A stretch of 64,000 nucleotides of DNA from Methylobacter tundripaludum (GTDB taxonomy: Bacteria > Pseudomonadota > Gammaproteobacteria > Methylococcales > Methylomonadaceae), in the NCBI RefSeq assembly GCF_002934365.1, contig NZ_PTIY01000009.1:62001-126000 (forward strand), read 5' to 3'. The position numbers and the translations under genes were made by a program. Every line of letters begins with the position of its first letter. The first letter of the stretch is position 1. The notes under the pieces were generated by a model. The model saw nothing but the letters and a program-made list of their open reading frames with translations, was not told the DNA's origin and made no database searches. Below are positions 63,171-64,000 of the stretch, piece by piece.

Positions 63171-64000
63171 TGAGCGATAAAGAAACCAAACACTGTTCAT
63201 TCTGCGGCATAGTCCAATCCGCTTCAGTCCCCTTGATTGCCGGTAGCGAGGGCTATATTTGCGGGGCTTGCGTACACTTAGCCAACCAAGTCGTCAGCAA
63301 TTGGAGCCGCAAAAAAGAGCTGTCCGAAATGCAGGGCGCATTGCCGATTCCGGCAAAAATCAAAGAATATCTCGACCGGTACATTATCGGACAGCATTTG
63401 GCTAAAGAGATATTGTCCGTTGCTGTTTACAACCATTACAAACGCCTGAAGCATGAAAGCGGCGACGCGGGCCTGGGCGAGTTCGACAAGGATGTGGAAA
63501 TCGGCAAATCCAACATCCTGCTGATAGGCCCGTCCGGCACCGGGAAAACGCTGTTAGCCAGCACCTTGGCGAAAATCGTCGGCGTACCGTTCGTTGTTGC
63601 CGATGCGACAACACTGACCCAAGCCGGTTATGTCGGCGATGATGTGGAAAATATCCTGGTGCGCTTGCTGGATGTCGCGGAAGGCAATATGACCAATGCG
63701 GAGTGGGGCATCGTTTACTTGGATGAAATCGACAAGATCGCCCGCAGCCCTGAACAGCAAACCGGAACCCGCGATGTATCCGGTGAAGGCGTACAACAGG
63801 CCTTGCTCAGGCTGGTCGAAGGCTCTCACGTTAAGCTCCCGGCAAAAGGGCGCAACAAGGACGGCGATGCCACGATGGATACGCGGAACATCCTGTTCAT
63901 TGCCGGCGGTTCGTTTCCGGGCCTGGAAAAACATGTCGAAAAACGCCTGGTGCCGACCAATTCGGCTATCGGTTTTCATGCCGAGGTGAGCAATCCGGCT
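63170..64000 (+). CDS. clpX: Nif-linked ClpX ATPase (5' part; runs off window)
   Basis: At least 277 residues are encoded. The N-terminus has a C4 zinc finger (HCSFCGIVQ...YICGACV). The AAA+ domain has Walker [14 protein letters not shown], Walker [14 protein letters not shown] and [16 protein letters not shown]. In Azotobacter a second ClpX (ClpX2) ends the same operon and promotes turnover of NifB and NifEN. The arrangement here indicates the same specialised copy, coupled to nifM. Confidence 0.93.
   Translation, partial: MSDKETKHCSFCGIVQSASVPLIAGSEGYICGACVHLANQVVSNWSRKKELSEMQGALPIPAKIKEYLDRYIIGQHLAKEILSVAVYNHYKRLKHESGDAGLGEFDKDVEIGKSNILLIGPSGTGKTLLASTLAKIVGVPFVVADATTLTQAGYVGDDVENILVRLLDVAEGNMTNAEWGIVYLDEIDKIARSPEQQTGTRDVSGEGVQQALLRLVEGSHVKLPAKGRNKDGDATMDTRNILFIAGGSFPGLEKHVEKRLVPTNSAIGFHAEVSNPA

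Overview
The window looks like a chromosomal segment of a free-living, motile, Gram-negative, nitrogen-fixing gammaproteobacterium. The supporting features are a NifL-NifA pair, the Azotobacter-like orders nifB-fdxN-nifO-nifQ and nifV-cysE-nifW-nifZ-nifM-clpX, an rnf operon divergent from nifLA, a polar-type FleQ/FleSR flagellar hierarchy, a split B12-dependent NrdJa/NrdJb reductase and a Kdo transferase. A methanotroph of the Methylococcales fits best (nif order, FchA-type cyclohydrolase, intergenic repeat load). This is an inference, because no methane or methanol oxidation gene lies in the window.

Layout. Positions 1-9.85 kb hold a cupredoxin/lipoprotein pair divergent from a membrane adenylate cyclase, then acs, an ABC exporter and nrdJa-nrdJb behind a tandem NrdR-box pair. 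Positions 9.85-11.2 kb contain no convincing large gene. They carry two inverted copies of a highly structured element. Positions 11.2-19.2 kb hold housekeeping and signalling genes: a DUF2956 protein, a diguanylate cyclase, corA, a zinc-protease-like protein, radA, PilZ and FHA proteins and a CNNM/CBS transporter. Positions 19.4-31.3 kb hold fleQ, fleSR and fliEFGHIJK, with sigma-54 promoters before fleS and fliE. Positions 31.5-35.9 kb hold rpsF-rpsR-DUF2232-rplI, waaA and a YcgR-like protein. Positions 36.5-41 kb hold fchA, three tRNA genes (Pro, Arg, His), a GNAT acetyltransferase and a chemoreceptor.

From 41.1 kb to the end the window is a nitrogen-fixation accessory island without nifHDK or nifEN. 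The minus strand carries nifB-fdxN-nifO-flavodiiron protein-two [2Fe-2S] ferredoxins-nifQ, for iron-molybdenum cofactor assembly with a redox insert, and nifL-nifA. The plus strand carries rnfABCDGEH (electron supply) and nifV-orf48-cysE-TPR-orf37-nifW-nifZ-nifM-clpX (homocitrate, cysteine, nitrogenase maturation and turnover). I read sigma-54 promoters before nifB, nifL, rnfA and nifV, and TGT-N10-ACA NifA sites before nifB, rnfA and nifV. Two toxin-antitoxin pairs and several families of palindromic intergenic repeats are scattered through the island.

The most unusual structure is the pair of about 250-nt elements at 10291-10538 and 10775-11024 (opposite strands). Each has five hairpins in the same order and a 48-nt core that is identical between copies. 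The hairpin stems differ between copies mainly by paired changes that keep base pairing, including around one conserved bulged A. This points to selection on structure and not to a coding sequence.
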